This document shows, piece by piece, positions 19,650 to 30,740 of a stretch of 64,000 bases of DNA (positions are counted from its first letter, which is position 1; the number at the start of each line of letters is the position of its first letter). The stretch spans positions 107,103,116-107,167,115 of the forward strand of contig JAUMIR010000005.1 in the NCBI GenBank assembly GCA_030847615.1, in the 5' to 3' direction. The DNA comes from Gambelia wislizenii (taxonomy: Eukaryota; Chordata; Lepidosauria; Squamata; Crotaphytidae). The position numbers and the translations under genes were made by a program. The notes beneath the pieces were generated by a model, which did not search any database, was not told the origin of the DNA, and saw nothing but the letters and a program-made list of their open reading frames with translations.

Positions 19650-20478
19650 CAGGTTTATGCTCCAACTACAGAGGCAAAAGAAGAAGAAACTGAAAGATTC
19701 TGTTCTGGAGTCCAGGAGGAAATTGATCACACACCAAAACAGGAAGTGCTGTTAATGATAGGCAATTGGAATATAAAAGTAAGAAACAGAGCAGAATCGA
19801 AGATTATAAGAAAATTTGGCCTAGGTTCAAGAAATGAAACAAGAGAGTGACTGATTGAATTTTGTGAGGCCAACAGTTTGTTCATTGAAAACGCATGGAC
19901 ATCATCTAATGGCCAAGACAGAAATCAAAAAGACTACATAATTGGAAGCAGAAGATGGAGAAGCTCTATTCTCTCTCCAAAAACAAGACCAGGAGCAGAT
20001 TTTGGCACAGACCTAATATCTGCTAATATCAAAAATTAGAGTAAAGCTAAAGAAGAACACTAAACCAACCGTTGTGCCAAAATACAACCTGAAGAACATC
20101 CCTATAGAATTTAAAAGATGATGTAAAAAATAGATTTGCACTGTTAAGCCTTATTGACTGAGAGGTAGAAAAATTCTGGGCTGAAGTTTGGGACATTGCC
20201 AGGGAGGAATGCAAAAAGACATATTTGCAGCCAAAAAGGAAGAGAAGCCTCAGTGGATGACAGATTAAACTCTTTAAGCAGTTAAAGACAGATAAGAAGC
20301 CAAAGTAAAAGGGGACAGAAATAGAGTAAGTACCCTGAATGCAACTGTTCAGCGACTTGTGTGCAGGAACATGGAAAACAACTATAATAATCAATGCAGA
20401 GAAATAGAAGATGACAAAAAGGAAGAACAAGAGACCTCTTCTACAAGATCTGAGAAATCAAAGGGAAATTTAAACTGA

Positions 20479-21079
20479 GGAGATTATCAAACAGGGACAA
20501 AAAAAAAAAGCATCCCCATCTCGCAATCTCCTCTCCTGCCCCTGCCCCGACACAATAACTCAAAGTTTCAAATGTACATTGTTCACGTGATCATCCCCTC
20601 CACTCAGCAGCCCAGGAGTGAATGGAGCTCAAACAGAGCTGCATTCACTTACTGAAATGGAAATCCTGGCCATTGTTGTGAGAGGACAATCACGTGAGAA
20701 ATTTTAAAAATAAAAAGTCAAATAAAAGAGTAAAAGTAACAGGAAGCACAAAAACACACTTAAAAAGACAAATAACCTGGGGAGGATACAAAAAAGTGTG
20801 TCACTTACCTCGTTGTCTCGATCGTATCCGGAAGTGTTCTCCCACTGACACTGGCATCACACCAGCATAATGGGCACCTTTTCACTTGCCCATCATTCTG
20901 TGACAGAAACAGAATGGGTGATCTATTGATGGCTTAGCACATCAATAAAAAGAACCTCTGGTGGAACAGATGCAGCATCGGAGCATAACGACTGCAGAAT
21001 GATGTCATGTGAAAAATAAGCCCTTTAGCAATTTTGTGGCATTTGTGTAACAACATATTTACCCCATCCGATAATCTCA
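20479..21079. mobile_element. MITE nested in BovB between EN and RT
   Basis: The left end GGAGATTATCAAACAGGG and right end CCGATAATCTC are inverted. LINE homology (RDLF..KI..KGKFKL) stops at the left edge and resumes with CTEELDKK after the right. The interior has the family motif (ACTTACCT, GATCGTATCCGGAAGTG near 20820). A clear TSD is not preserved; flanks are TGA and CAA. Confidence 0.65.
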
Positions 21080-22640
21080 CAAGAGAGAGGATGCTCTACA
21101 ACCAGCAGGGAAACACATTACATGACCAAGTACAAATAAAAGATTATGGAAACAATGTACTGAAGAACTAGATAAAAAAAAGAGAAAGGATTACAGTTTC
21201 ATTTAAGGAAGAAGCATTTGAAGAGGTACCTACAATTTTAGAAAGTGAAGTGGAAGCTGCATTCAGAGAACTTGGAAAAAATAAATCACCACAAACAGAT
21301 GACACATCAATAGAACTGCTTCAAGCTACAGAGACAGAATCTGTTCTATTTCTAACTAAAATCTGTCAACAAATATGGAAAACAAAAAAAATGGACCACA
21401 GATTGGAAATGATCAGTATACATTCCAGTTGCCAAGAAAGGAGACACCAGGGATTGTAGTAACCACACAACTGTTGCATTAATTTTCTATACAAGCAAAG
21501 TAATGCTAAAAATTTTACAACAATTTTTTTCCATATATGGAGTAAGAAATACCAGATACCTAAGCTGGATTCAGGAAAGGAAGAGGCACTAAGGATCATA
21601 CAACAAACATACATTGGAGAATGGAGTACACTAGGGAATTTTAGAAGAAAATCAGACTGTGCTTTATAGATTCTAGTGAAACCTTTGATTGTGATGATCA
21701 TGAAAAACTTTGGATCACTCTTAAAGAAATGAGTGTGTCACAACATTTGATTGTCCTGATGTGTAACCCTTACTCAAGACAAGAGACTACCATCAGGGCA
21801 GAATACAGAGAAATGGAATGTTCCAATTGGCAAGGGGGTCAGGCAAGGCTGCATTTCAGCACATTATCTGTTTCACTTATATACTGCACTTATCATAAAT
21901 AAAGCAGGATTAGACTCAGAGGAAGGAGGCATGAAAATTGGAGGAAGGAACATCAACACTTTAAGATATGCAGATAACACCATACTAATAGCATAAAATA
22001 GGAAAGACTGGGAACAATATCTGAAGAAAGTCAAGGAAGAAAAATACAAAGGCAGGTTTACTGTTGAACATTAGAAATAATGACTACAGATGATTTACAT
22101 AATTTTAAAATAAAGTAAAGTAATTTTAAAGATGAAGACAATGAAATAGTTCAAGATGTTCCATGCCTTGGATCAGTCATTAATCAGAATAGACACTGCA
22201 GTCAAGAAATAAGAAGATGATTAGGACTTGACAGGCCAGCTATGAAGGAATTAGACAAGATCTTGACATGTAAAGCTATATCATTGAATACTAAAGTTAG
22301 GATGGTCCATGCCATTGTAGTTCCTATTTCTATGTATCCTTGTGAAAGCAGGATAGTGGAGAAAGCTGATAAGAAAAAAAATCAACTTATTTGAAATGTG
22401 GTGCTGGAGAAGAGTTCTACGCGGATACCATAGATTGCTAAAAAGACAAATAAATGGGTCTTGGCCATATAGTGAGAAGACATGATTCATTAGATGAGGC
22501 AATAATGCTTGGTAAGGTAAAGGAAGTAGGAAAAGAGAAGGACCACATTACAGATTGATAGACTCAGTCAAGGAAGCCATAGCCCTGAGTCTGCAAGATC
22601 TGAGCAGGGCTGTTGACAATAGGATGACTTGGAGGTCTCT

Positions 22641-23185
22641 CCCAAACAATAGCAAGTGTGCCACTGTGGACAAGACTGGACACTCTCTCCGTTGGAATGC
22701 TTCCAGATCAAAGCTTTCAGTGCCACCCTCAGTTCAAGAGCTATCATGTCAGAATGCACAGAGAAGCTATTGAAATCCACAAACACCTGGACAACTTCAA
22801 CAGGAAAGAAGAAACCCTAAAAGTAAACAAAATCTGGCTTCCAGTTTTGAAAAACAATAGAATCAAAACTCAACACTTAAAAGGAATTCCACCCAGGGAC
22901 AGGGGGAGTTCCAGAAGATAATGGCCCATCAACCAACCATTAGCCAAACGGACACTAATCCTCCTTGCATTTCTATACCCAGAAACTAACCATTCAAATA
23001 CACAAACTTATATATACTGTACTCCCCAACAGGGGTTCACAGTATATAAACTCCACACACACTCCTACCCAACCATTCTCTGAAGATGCCAGCCACAGAT
23101 GCAGGTGAACTGTCAGAAGTAAACTCTTCCAGAACATGGCCTCACAGCCCAGAGAAAAACCAAGGACAATCTATGGATGCTGGCC
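22641..23185 (+). pseudogene. Penelope-like retroelement 3' fragment
   Basis: The frame at 22735-22850 contains REAIEIHKHLDNFNRKEE then VNKIWLPVL, the signature near the C-terminal GIY-YIG endonuclease of vertebrate Penelope elements. The downstream non-coding part (GAAGATGCCAGCCACAGATG at 23082, then AACTCTTCCAGAACATGGCC) is the familiar 3' region. RT is absent. It directly abuts the BovB end, so one probably inserted beside or into the other. Confidence 0.7.
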
Positions 23186-23234
23186 GTGAAAGCCTCCGAC
23201 TTCACAGTAGACTGATGTTTGGCAATTTCACATT

Positions 23235-23400
23235 CCATCTCTCACTGAGCTGTGAAACTCACTGTGGTCCCAGTCACTTTTTTGCAGGCCTGTCTATCTC
23301 ACAGAGTTGTTGTGTGGATCAAGTGGAGAGAAGGAGACCTATGTATACCACCTTGAGTTCATTGGATGTAACATGGTATATGTAACATGAAATATAATTA
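23235..23400 (+). mobile_element. Possible SINE or LINE tail fragment
   Basis: CTATCTCACAGAGTTGTTGT and the following purine-rich GTGGAGAGAAGGAGACC then ACCTTGAGTTCATTGG resemble a common squamate interspersed repeat tail. Ends are not defined; the family is uncertain. Confidence 0.35.
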
Positions 23401-24296
23401 ACTAATTTATTAGTTGGATTAGTTTGTTAATCCACCCATTTTAACTAGGCCCATCCACTGCGTTATTTCACAGTGGACAGGCACTGCTTATGTGCATATT
23501 TGAACAAAACATTCAGAACAATATCCACTCCCCACCCCCCGAAATACAACACAGTGTCTGAAAGAGAGCATTTTGAAAAACTGTATTTGAGAGTCATTTA
23601 GTGTTTTCATCACAAAACACTGTGAATGTTACAGTAGAAAATACTAACCCCATGTGACCGAAACATAACCCCAAACAGGGGAGTGGAGCCCTTAAGTGGG
23701 AATAATTATAGTAGTAAACTACTTTATATAATGTTGCAAGAATTACTAAAAATATATATTATGAAGCTCTTCGAGCAGGCTAAATTAGTACTCATAATAT
23801 TGCCACAAAGACATTTTAAAACCTCAAGTGTTATTGTTTTTCCATTCAGCTTTTTTCCTTTGTAAATCATTGTAGCCCCACTTTCTCACAAAGTGTTTCT
23901 CATCTCCTGCAGAATATCATGATGAAGCTAAAACAGAGCCTGGATTTCATTGCATATATGTCTCTTCAGTACAAGCTTTCCCAGTTTCTTTTAATACCTG
24001 TCCTTGTATGAACCTCAAGTTCATTTTTTTTTCTCTGTCCTCCCCTCCCCCCTTTAGTAAATCCTACAGAAGCAAAGCTGGTCTTGCTTGATTTTGCCAC
24101 AAATGTCTGTAACCCTCAAGGGCCTACCCTGGTATTGTCTTTCTCACTGACATCTAATTAGAAAATCTCCTATGACCATTCTTCATATCTTGTGCAAAAT
24201 GAGCTTCAAATTCTGTTTCCTTATAATCCAAATCAAAGACATACTTGTCTTGTGTGAGGCAGAACATGGAAGGCATGATGCTCTAGCCCATGGTTG
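23401..24296. other. Intergenic DNA, no gene seen
   Basis: AT-rich sequence with only short frames; no repeat ends or domain recognised. Confidence 0.45.
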
Positions 24297-24304
24297 TTCT
24301 AAAT

Positions 24305-24734
24305 CAGGAATTGGCAACTGTCAGAGGCTAGTGAGAAACATTAACCCCCCCGACCTTGGAGGGTTGCACCCTCTGCCATAAACCCCATGTATTTTTGCTC
24401 CCAAATGTGTTCTAGGCAGTGTGGAGGCATTTTTGCTCTGTCTTTGGCTGCCCCCAGGTCATTTTATGCCCAGAAGAGATGTTTTTAATGAAAGGAAATT
24501 ACCTGCAAGTCACTCCCTGTGTGCTTCGTGTTTTTAAAAAGCCCTTTCCTGGATCTAAAACAGCCTAGGGCCCCATCAAACCATGGAAAAATTGATTTGG
24601 GGGACAACATGCACCAGTGTCCCAGGGCATTTGTGGGCATGTGTTGTTGGTTTTTTAAAACTGATTCCAGGGGGGCAGAGAAATGGCCTTGAGCGGCCAC
24701 ATACAACTTGCAACCTGCACTTTGCCCACCTCTG
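24305..24734. mobile_element. Non-autonomous hAT-like element, 430 bp
   Basis: Left end CAGGAATTGGCAACTGTC and right end TTTGCCCACCTCTG form imperfect inverted ends of the CAGNGNTGGGCAAC type common in hAT elements. The 8-bp flanks TTCTAAAT and TTCCAAGC agree at five positions, consistent with a decayed 8-bp TSD. No transposase. Confidence 0.55.
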
Positions 24735-25403
24735 TTCCAAGCCGTAGGGGGATGAGCAGAATCTCAAGATTCTAGCCTGAAAACTGTGGGCAGAGAGCAG
24801 AAGGAACACATCCCATTTGCCTTGAACTCTGGAATGGGTTGTGGGATTTGGAAACTTTGCCAGACCACACTGCCTAGGGCCAAAGAATAGGTGATGATAT
24901 CACCACCACCTCAGTGTACAAAAGGACTTGTAGCATAGAAGACAAGGCCTATCACAACCGGAAGGCAACTGTGGGTTGCACTAGTCTTAGGACATGTGTG
25001 GTGAAGCCTCTGATACAGCAGAAAATGGCTACACTGGTTCACTGGAAGCTCTGGAGCACTGAAGACAAGGTCCACTACTACAGAAAACATTCTTGGGCTG
25101 AACTATGTCTCATAGTTCTTTTGAGCAGGTGGTGAAATTACACCTTCCTCTGCAGGCTGGGGATTTTTAAGCATGGGATATAGACAAAGTAGGACCTGGA
25201 GATGTCTCATCACCTGCCAACCATTTATTTTCTCAAGACACCCACAACCCACCAAAAAGAAACATTTTCTGGGCATATTTTAGAAATGTCTCAATTTTTA
25301 TCAGAAGCCATAGGTACAGCCAAGATTGCAGTTGGGATGGAACTCTGCCCATCTTTCCCTGTATAAGGGGAGAAAGAGCTCAGAACTGTACTAAGATTTT
25401 GTC
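24735..25403. other. Intergenic DNA with a short decayed tandem repeat
   Basis: No gene. Two related units about 120 bp apart (near 24936 and 25056) share GAAGACAAGG followed by CYAYNACAACCG/CACTACTACAG. No family recognised. Confidence 0.4.
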
Positions 25404-25406
25404 TTA

Positions 25407-26027
25407 GGAGATTTTCACACTGGGCCAAAATGCCCCGTTACTGCCCCGCTACCTCCTCTCCCGTTCCTGCCACGGAATAACGTAAATCTTTCACACACTT
25501 ACCTTAATTCTGCAGCAGGAACGGGCTCCCCCTCCCCTTGCTGGCCGGCCGTAAATGCAGCCGTCGTAAGGCTGCTTTTACGACCGGCCGTCTGAAACGT
25601 TATCACGTTATCACGTGATAACGCCGGATGGTAAATTTAAAAAATAAAACTCCCCCAAACATAAAATCAATTCACCAAGCACAAAAACACTATTTAAATC
25701 ACATAATCAAAACAGGGAGGGTAAAATAAAGGGTGCCACTTACCTGGATGTCCAGATCATATCAGGAAGTGCTCGGAACGGACCTCCCCTCCATGGCTGT
25801 CATTTCAGAACAGGAACGGGGCTCCTGTTCGCACACCTGTGATTGCGTTATAGCAATGGAACGGGAGGTCTATTCACGATGAAAAATCGTGATTACATTG
25901 TTCTGGAACAGTCACGGGAGTAGGATGGATGCAGGACAGAATGGGGTCAACGTCGTCCGAAAGGGAAAACCTTTCCTGACCCTGTTCTGTTCCTGCCACG
26001 GGTTATATAGCCCGTGTGAAAATCTCC
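25407..26027. mobile_element. MITE, PIF/Harbinger-like, 621 bp, TSD TTA
   Basis: Perfect TTA duplication (25404-25406 and 26028-26030) around inverted ends GGAGATTTTCACAC and GTGTGAAAATCTCC. The interior is CpG-rich with a short palindromic block (GGCCGGCCGTAAATG to ACGACCGGCC, 25545-25590) and repeated GTTCCTGCCACGG near both ends. It shares ACTTACCTGGATGTCCAG and GATCATATCAGGAAGTG with sister elements. No transposase frame. Confidence 0.85.
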
Positions 26028-26030
26028 TTA

Positions 26031-27180
26031 GTTACAGTGATTGGCATATATATAATCGCTATCAGCCAACATCAAATTGACGAGTATATTATTAGACTAT
26101 GATTATTACCAAAAACTAAGAGCTGCAGCTGCACTTAACTAAGTACAGACCTTATTGGATGTGTTTAAACTTTCTCCTCTGTTATTTTCATTGTCAGCTG
26201 AACACTATTTTCTAACATTTAGACTTTTGTAAGATTAAATATATGATGTGAAATTATTTAGATCTAAATTCTTGTCAACTATTGTAATGATCATATTGGC
26301 CAAGTAGATTATTGGTGTTTCTTTTCTGGTATAGCATTTTTCAAAACAGCAGGAATTGTATTGATTTTACCTACTGATGTTTGATAACTTTTTTTTTCTT
26401 CTTCTGTGCACAAGATATGTAAAAAAATAATAGGTTTTAAATACTGAATTGCTCAGCCACACAGATGTCTTTCTAGCATAGGACTCTGACTATCAACATT
26501 ACAAATATATTGGGTTTATACCACTTTAACTGCCATTGCTTTGCCCATGAAAACTTGAGCTTCCTGAGGTTGTTAACATTCAGTCAGATACTTACCTTGC
26601 TGAACTTTGATTCTTTGAGATGAAAAAATGATACCTGAGGCAATTCATATCTATATTGTAAAGAAAGACATTGCATCTAACAATGAACAAAATCTCGTGG
26701 ATGCATCAAAATTTGCCTTTGAAATTCACTGATTTTACAATTTTTACAATGGATGCCAAAAATAAAGAAATAAAAAGAACACTACGGAAAAGGTGTAAAA
26801 TGCGGCATAGGCCTTGGACTCCCTATGGACCATCAGACCATGGTAATTTGCTTTGCCCTTGCCCTGGTTGGTTCTGCTGGTGTGTTCCTGTTCCATTTTG
26901 CACTTACCTTTTTGAGACTCCAGCTATAAGAAACAGAAAAGTCAGACACGGAAAATGCCAATTTCTTATTAGCAATTCAGAAATGAGAATTTCTGAGTGG
27001 AATATATTTGTAACAAAAACCATATCCCAAGGGCTCCAAGGTTCAATCAGCCTTCCATACTTACGTAAGTCAGTAAAATGAGTACCCGGCTTGTGGGGGC
27101 AATTATCTAACACACATTGGAAACCCCTTAGTGCCTATTGCACTATAAAGTGGTGTGGATGTGTAAAATGCTGTAGCTTA
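26031..27180. other. Intergenic DNA, no gene seen
   Basis: AT-rich. The longest frame (26671-27081, plus) shows no domain, mixes composition and overlaps an opposite frame; I treat it as chance. Confidence 0.45.
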
Positions 27181-27187
27181 ACAATTC

Positions 27188-27252
27188 GTAAGCCACTCTT
27201 ATGAGAGCCTTCATGGCTCAAGAGTGGGGTATAAATACCTAAATAAATAAAT
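27188..27252 (+). mobile_element. LINE 3' tail (L2/CR1 type)
   Basis: GTAAGCCACTCTTATG then GGGGTATAAATACC and an AAATAAATAAATA end: the short 3' tail carried by many squamate LINEs and the SINEs they mobilise. No coding part. Confidence 0.5.
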
Positions 27253-27601
27253 ATTCAAGTGTTTGGTAATCTACTTCAAGTAAATATGTGAGGAAGAAGC
27301 ACACTTACCCTACCCCCCTGTTTTCCATATCAACTTACTTCCACATCTGGAGAGTGACAGTCTAAAGCAGAAAACCACTTCTGTATGTGGAGATGCACCA
27401 TACAATTGAGAACCTGGTTTTTAGAATTCCTGATCACACCGAGTGATTCCACACCAAGAAGAGACTCTCTGTAGGCAGCCACTGTCCATTAAGAGGAGAG
27501 CAATGGAAGAGGTGGGAGAGCAGAGAGGTTAAATGTGCCCTCCCTCCTCTGCTACTTTTTCGTCTTACTGAATGCCTGAATAGGGCTAAACTCAACAGCA
27601 G

Positions 27602-27677
27602 AACTGTAACACTGCCTTGAACCCCATGATGGGAGAAAGCTGGGATGTTAAATAAATAAATACATAAATAAATAAAG
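27602..27677 (+). mobile_element. LINE 3' tail (L2/CR1 type)
   Basis: CACTGCCTTGAACCCCATGA then GAAAGCTGGGATGTTAAATA with repeated AAATAAATA. Same tail class as 27188 and 30450; severely 5'-truncated. Confidence 0.5.
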
Positions 27678-27748
27678 TTTTGAGTGATTAGTGTTTATGA
27701 TAATGAGCTTTGCTGAAAGATGGCTGGTCCTTCTCACATACTGACTGC

Positions 27749-28099
27749 GGACTTTTTCAGACGATCCTTGCAGCGCAAGGATCGAGCGGGAGAGCTTCAT
27801 AGCTGCAGCGCAGCATGCGGTCCATTTCAGATGGCGACGTCCCTGTAGCGAAATCGTCCGTCTCTCTTCCGTTTAGGATTGGAGCCTGCCGCACCATATT
27901 CAGCCAGATTTTATTCACGGAGGTTGTCCGTGAATAAAATCTGGCTGAATATGGCGCGGCAGGCTCCAATGCTAAATGGAAGAGACATGGACGATTTCGC
28001 CACAGGGACGGCGTCGTCTGAAATGGACCACCTGCCGCGCTGCAGCTACGAAGCTCTCCCGCTTGATCCTTGTGCTGCAAGGATCGTCTGAAAACATCC
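27749..28099. mobile_element. Foldback MITE, 351 bp, TSD TGC
   Basis: Almost the whole element is an inverted repeat: arms of about 165 bp meet near 27925 (GGAGGTTGTCCGTGAATAAA). Ends are GGACTTTTTCAGACGATCC and GGATCGTCTGAAAACATCC, and perfect TGC triplets flank it (27746-27748, 28100-28102). The arms share the GGACTTTTTCAGA end of the MITE at 1026. The mirror-image frames on both strands (27757-28134 minus, 27879-28091 plus) are an artefact of the palindrome. Confidence 0.85.
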
Positions 28100-28358
28100 T
28101 GCATTTCTCCTTGCTGTTGTCTGCTGCACCTCATCTTGTAGCACCTGCAGTTTAATGATGTGCTCTTCTTATTGATATGAGAAGAGAAACTATGTTAGAC
28201 AAGGCGCATACATGAAGAAAATGGTGAGGCGTTACGGATGAGGTAGTGCAAAAAAATAAGAGCAGCCACTGCTCTAGCTGAAGCTGTCTACAGCTTTTGA
28301 TCACCGCTGTCCAAGGTCCTGATCTTTAATTTCCTTTTAATTTTTTTCCTAAGAAACA

Positions 28359-29372
28359 GGAGATTATCAAACGGGCTTAATAAAATAGAACAGGAATGCA
28401 ACAGGATTGCTAAAGAGCTTTTCTTTCAGATTATGTCCTCCTCTCCCATTCTAACCCCATTCTGACCCCGTTTGGCTTCCATTTTTTTTTATTTCATGGG
28501 GAAAAGTCGTTAATAGATCACCTGTTCGGTTCTGTTCGGTTTCTTTCACAGAATCATGGGTGTGCGAACTGGTGTGCCATTATGCTGGTGCGATCTTGGA
28601 GGTTTGTACTGACACTTCTGGGTATGATCATGACATCCAGGTAAGTGACAGCCTTCTCTGTACCCTCTATGTGTTGCTTTTAAAGTTTTAAAAATGTTTT
28701 GGTGGTTGCTTTAATTTTTAGATTTCTGCTTGTATTTTTATTTTTAAATCCCTACCCCCTGGCTGCCTGCTTCTGTAAGGTCCTGGAAGGTAAGTAGAGA
28801 ACACTTCTGGTGGCAATCTGGACACTCAGATAAGTGACAGACTTTTTTTAAACCCTCCTCTGTTTACTTGTTTCTTTTAAAGGCTGTTTAGGTGCTTGAT
28901 TTAATTTTTTGATGTCTGTTTTTTTTATTTTTTAAATTCTCTCTGTGATGCAGGGCTCCCTGTAAGGTCCTAGGAGGTCCCTGCAAAACGCTTCCTGCTT
29001 TGATTGGAACAAGGAGGTAAGTGACAGCCTTTTTTGTTTCCTCCCGGGATCACTTGTTTTTTTTTAAGGGTGTTTAGGTGTGTGGTGTACTACTTTGACT
29101 TATTTTTTTTTAAAAAAAAATTAAATTCCCCACACGATTTGGTCTCCAGGAAGGGGAGGGGTTTTTGGTCTCCAGGAAGTGGATGGGGCTCTATGAGGAA
29201 GTGAATGGGGCTCCATTCACTTCCTGGACTTCCGGAGGAGGGGGGGAGCAGTTTCTATCCTAGAATTAAGGTAGGTGTCTGAATTTTTTTTTTAATTCAG
29301 TTACAGGGACGGGGGGAGAGTGAGGGGGTACTGGAACAGGAATGGGTTTTAAGGGCCCATCTGATACTCTCC
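28359..29372. mobile_element. MITE with three internal tandem units
   Basis: Ends GGAGATTATCAAACGGGC and GCCCATCTGATACTCTCC are inverted; flanking triplets ACA and AGA differ by one base. The interior has three imperfect units beginning GTAAGTGACA at 28641, ATAAGTGACA at 28830 and GTAAGTGACA at 29017 (periods 189 and 187 bp), each with a following T-rich stretch and TTTAGGTG. No coding capacity. Confidence 0.7.
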
Positions 29373-30080
29373 AGAAAAATTTACTGGAAACTCAAAAATG
29401 TTATTCTAGAACTTGAAGCTTATTTATAAATATGGATGATTTCCCTCCTCCTAGTACACTCCCCCCCCCCCGGTTCCTTGTGTCTGTTTTGTTCTGCATA
29501 CTCCCACCACTGAATCAGAGACAGACGAGGCATAAAATACTTTCTGTTACTTCTTTTCTTTCCAAAGCAGCCTTCTCTGATTGTAGCTATCTAACAGTTA
29601 TTGCAACTGATATTGAATGATAGCCCATACAATCCCTTCACTCTTCTAGAAGCAACTTGTGACTATCAGGAGGATTTCAGGGTTTCAATATTATCAACAC
29701 CATTGAATGTTACAGAGTATCACTTTGGGGATTTGTTGTTATGTCCAGTTGACTTCGACTTATGACAACCCCATAATGAGAGACCTCCAAGTCAGCCCAT
29801 CCTCAACACCCTATTATCAGGTCTTGCAGACTCAGAGCCTTGGGGGATGGGGATATATAATTTTTAAAATTTTATATAAAAACTCTACCACTGTGGAATA
29901 GTTACGACCTGGATGTAAAAGTCAATTACAGATTGGCACGCTTCATTCTGGCATGACCTAATACAATAACAATTCTGATTACTCTAACTACTGTTTTACT
30001 TTTAACTACTGACTACTCTGAATCTGAAATATTACCATCTATAACACAAATTGTTTAACTTTTAAATTGTTTAACTCTGT
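29373..30080. other. Intergenic DNA with a SINE-like fragment
   Basis: Around 29728-29835 GTTGTTATGTCCAGTTGACT and GACTTATGACAACCCCATAA resemble the inverted 3' part of squamate SINEs. The rest shows nothing recognisable. Confidence 0.4.
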
Positions 30081-30516
30081 AGAGCTTAGGTCCAGCCTCT
30101 CTGAAAGACTTATCTCCCTATCCAAGCCTACTCAACTTTAACATCTTCAGAGAACGGCTTTCTCTTGGTTCTCTGGCTGTAAAGACCCAGGAGAAAGCTT
30201 TCTCAGTGGCTGCTCCCAGGCTATGGACCTCTATGCCAAGGAAGACTCAGTTGGCTTCCACTTTGCTCTTCTTTCATTGGCAGATCAAGACCGTTCTATT
30301 TAAACAGGCCTTCAGTTTTTAACTGGTTGGGGTAGTGTAATGCGTGGGTTTTAATGTGATTTTAATTGCTTTAAACTAATGTTTTTAAGTGGTTGGTTTA
30401 ATGCTTTTTTAATTTTTGAATTTCAGAATGTTTTTAGCTTAAATATTAATGTAGGGTGTGAGCCACTTTAGGTCCTTTTGGGAGAAGTGTGGGATATTAA
30501 ATAAATAAATAAATAA
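30081..30516 (+). mobile_element. L2/CR1-type LINE 3' end
   Basis: The C-terminal ORF2 signature is visible (AAPRLW in the stretch GCTGCTCCCAGGCTATGG at 30211), followed by KTVLFKQAF-like codons, a 3' UTR and the tail GTGAGCCACTTTAGG to AAATAAATAAATAAATAAG. It is heavily 5'-truncated. Between L2 and CR1 I cannot decide. Confidence 0.65.
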
Positions 30517-30540
30517 GTCAGAAGACAATGGCTGCTGATA

Positions 30541-30740
30541 CACTGCAGAAATAATGCAGTTTGAGACCACTTAAACTATCATGGCTCCATCCTATGAAAT
30601 CCTGGGATTTGTAGTTTGTTGCGGCACCAGAGCTCTCTGACAGAGAAGGCTAAATATCTTACAAAACTACAAATCTCTGAATTCCATAGCACTGAGCCAT
30701 GGCAGTTAAAGTGGTGTTAAAGTGAATTATTTCTGCAGTG
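30541..30740. mobile_element. Palindromic hAT MITE, 200 bp
   Basis: Inverted ends CACTGCAGAAATAATGCAG and ATTATTTCTGCAGTG enclose a near palindrome (CCTGGGATTTGTAGTTTG and CAAAACTACAAATC). The flanks TGCTGATA and TGTTGGCA are similar, fitting a diverged 8-bp TSD. A second copy lies at 48874-49075. Confidence 0.75.

Larger units (their letters stand above)
18390..22640 (+). pseudogene. RTE-BovB LINE, degenerate, two nested MITEs
   Basis: This is an old BovB-type LINE. The endonuclease starts near 18390 (ELKWTGMGPF, then GKPINITIIQ), is cut by a MITE (18658-19649), and resumes in frame as VYAPTTEAKEEE, then WTSSNGQDRNQKDYIIGSRR. A second MITE interrupts it at 20479. RT motifs follow: CTEELDKK, LTKICQQIWKT, LRYADNTILIA (YADN where YADD is expected). 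The C-terminal end reads CESRIVEKADKKK, MWCWRRVLR and, close to the end, RAVDNRMTWRSL. Many stops and frameshifts occur, so it is dead. BovB is widespread in squamates, ruminants and a few others. Confidence 0.85.

Noticed and set aside
26671..27081. 136-codon plus frame
   Set aside because: No recognisable domain; overlaps an opposite frame and AT-rich flanks.
27757..28134. Two similar frames on opposite strands
   Set aside because: They are mirror readings of one foldback MITE.
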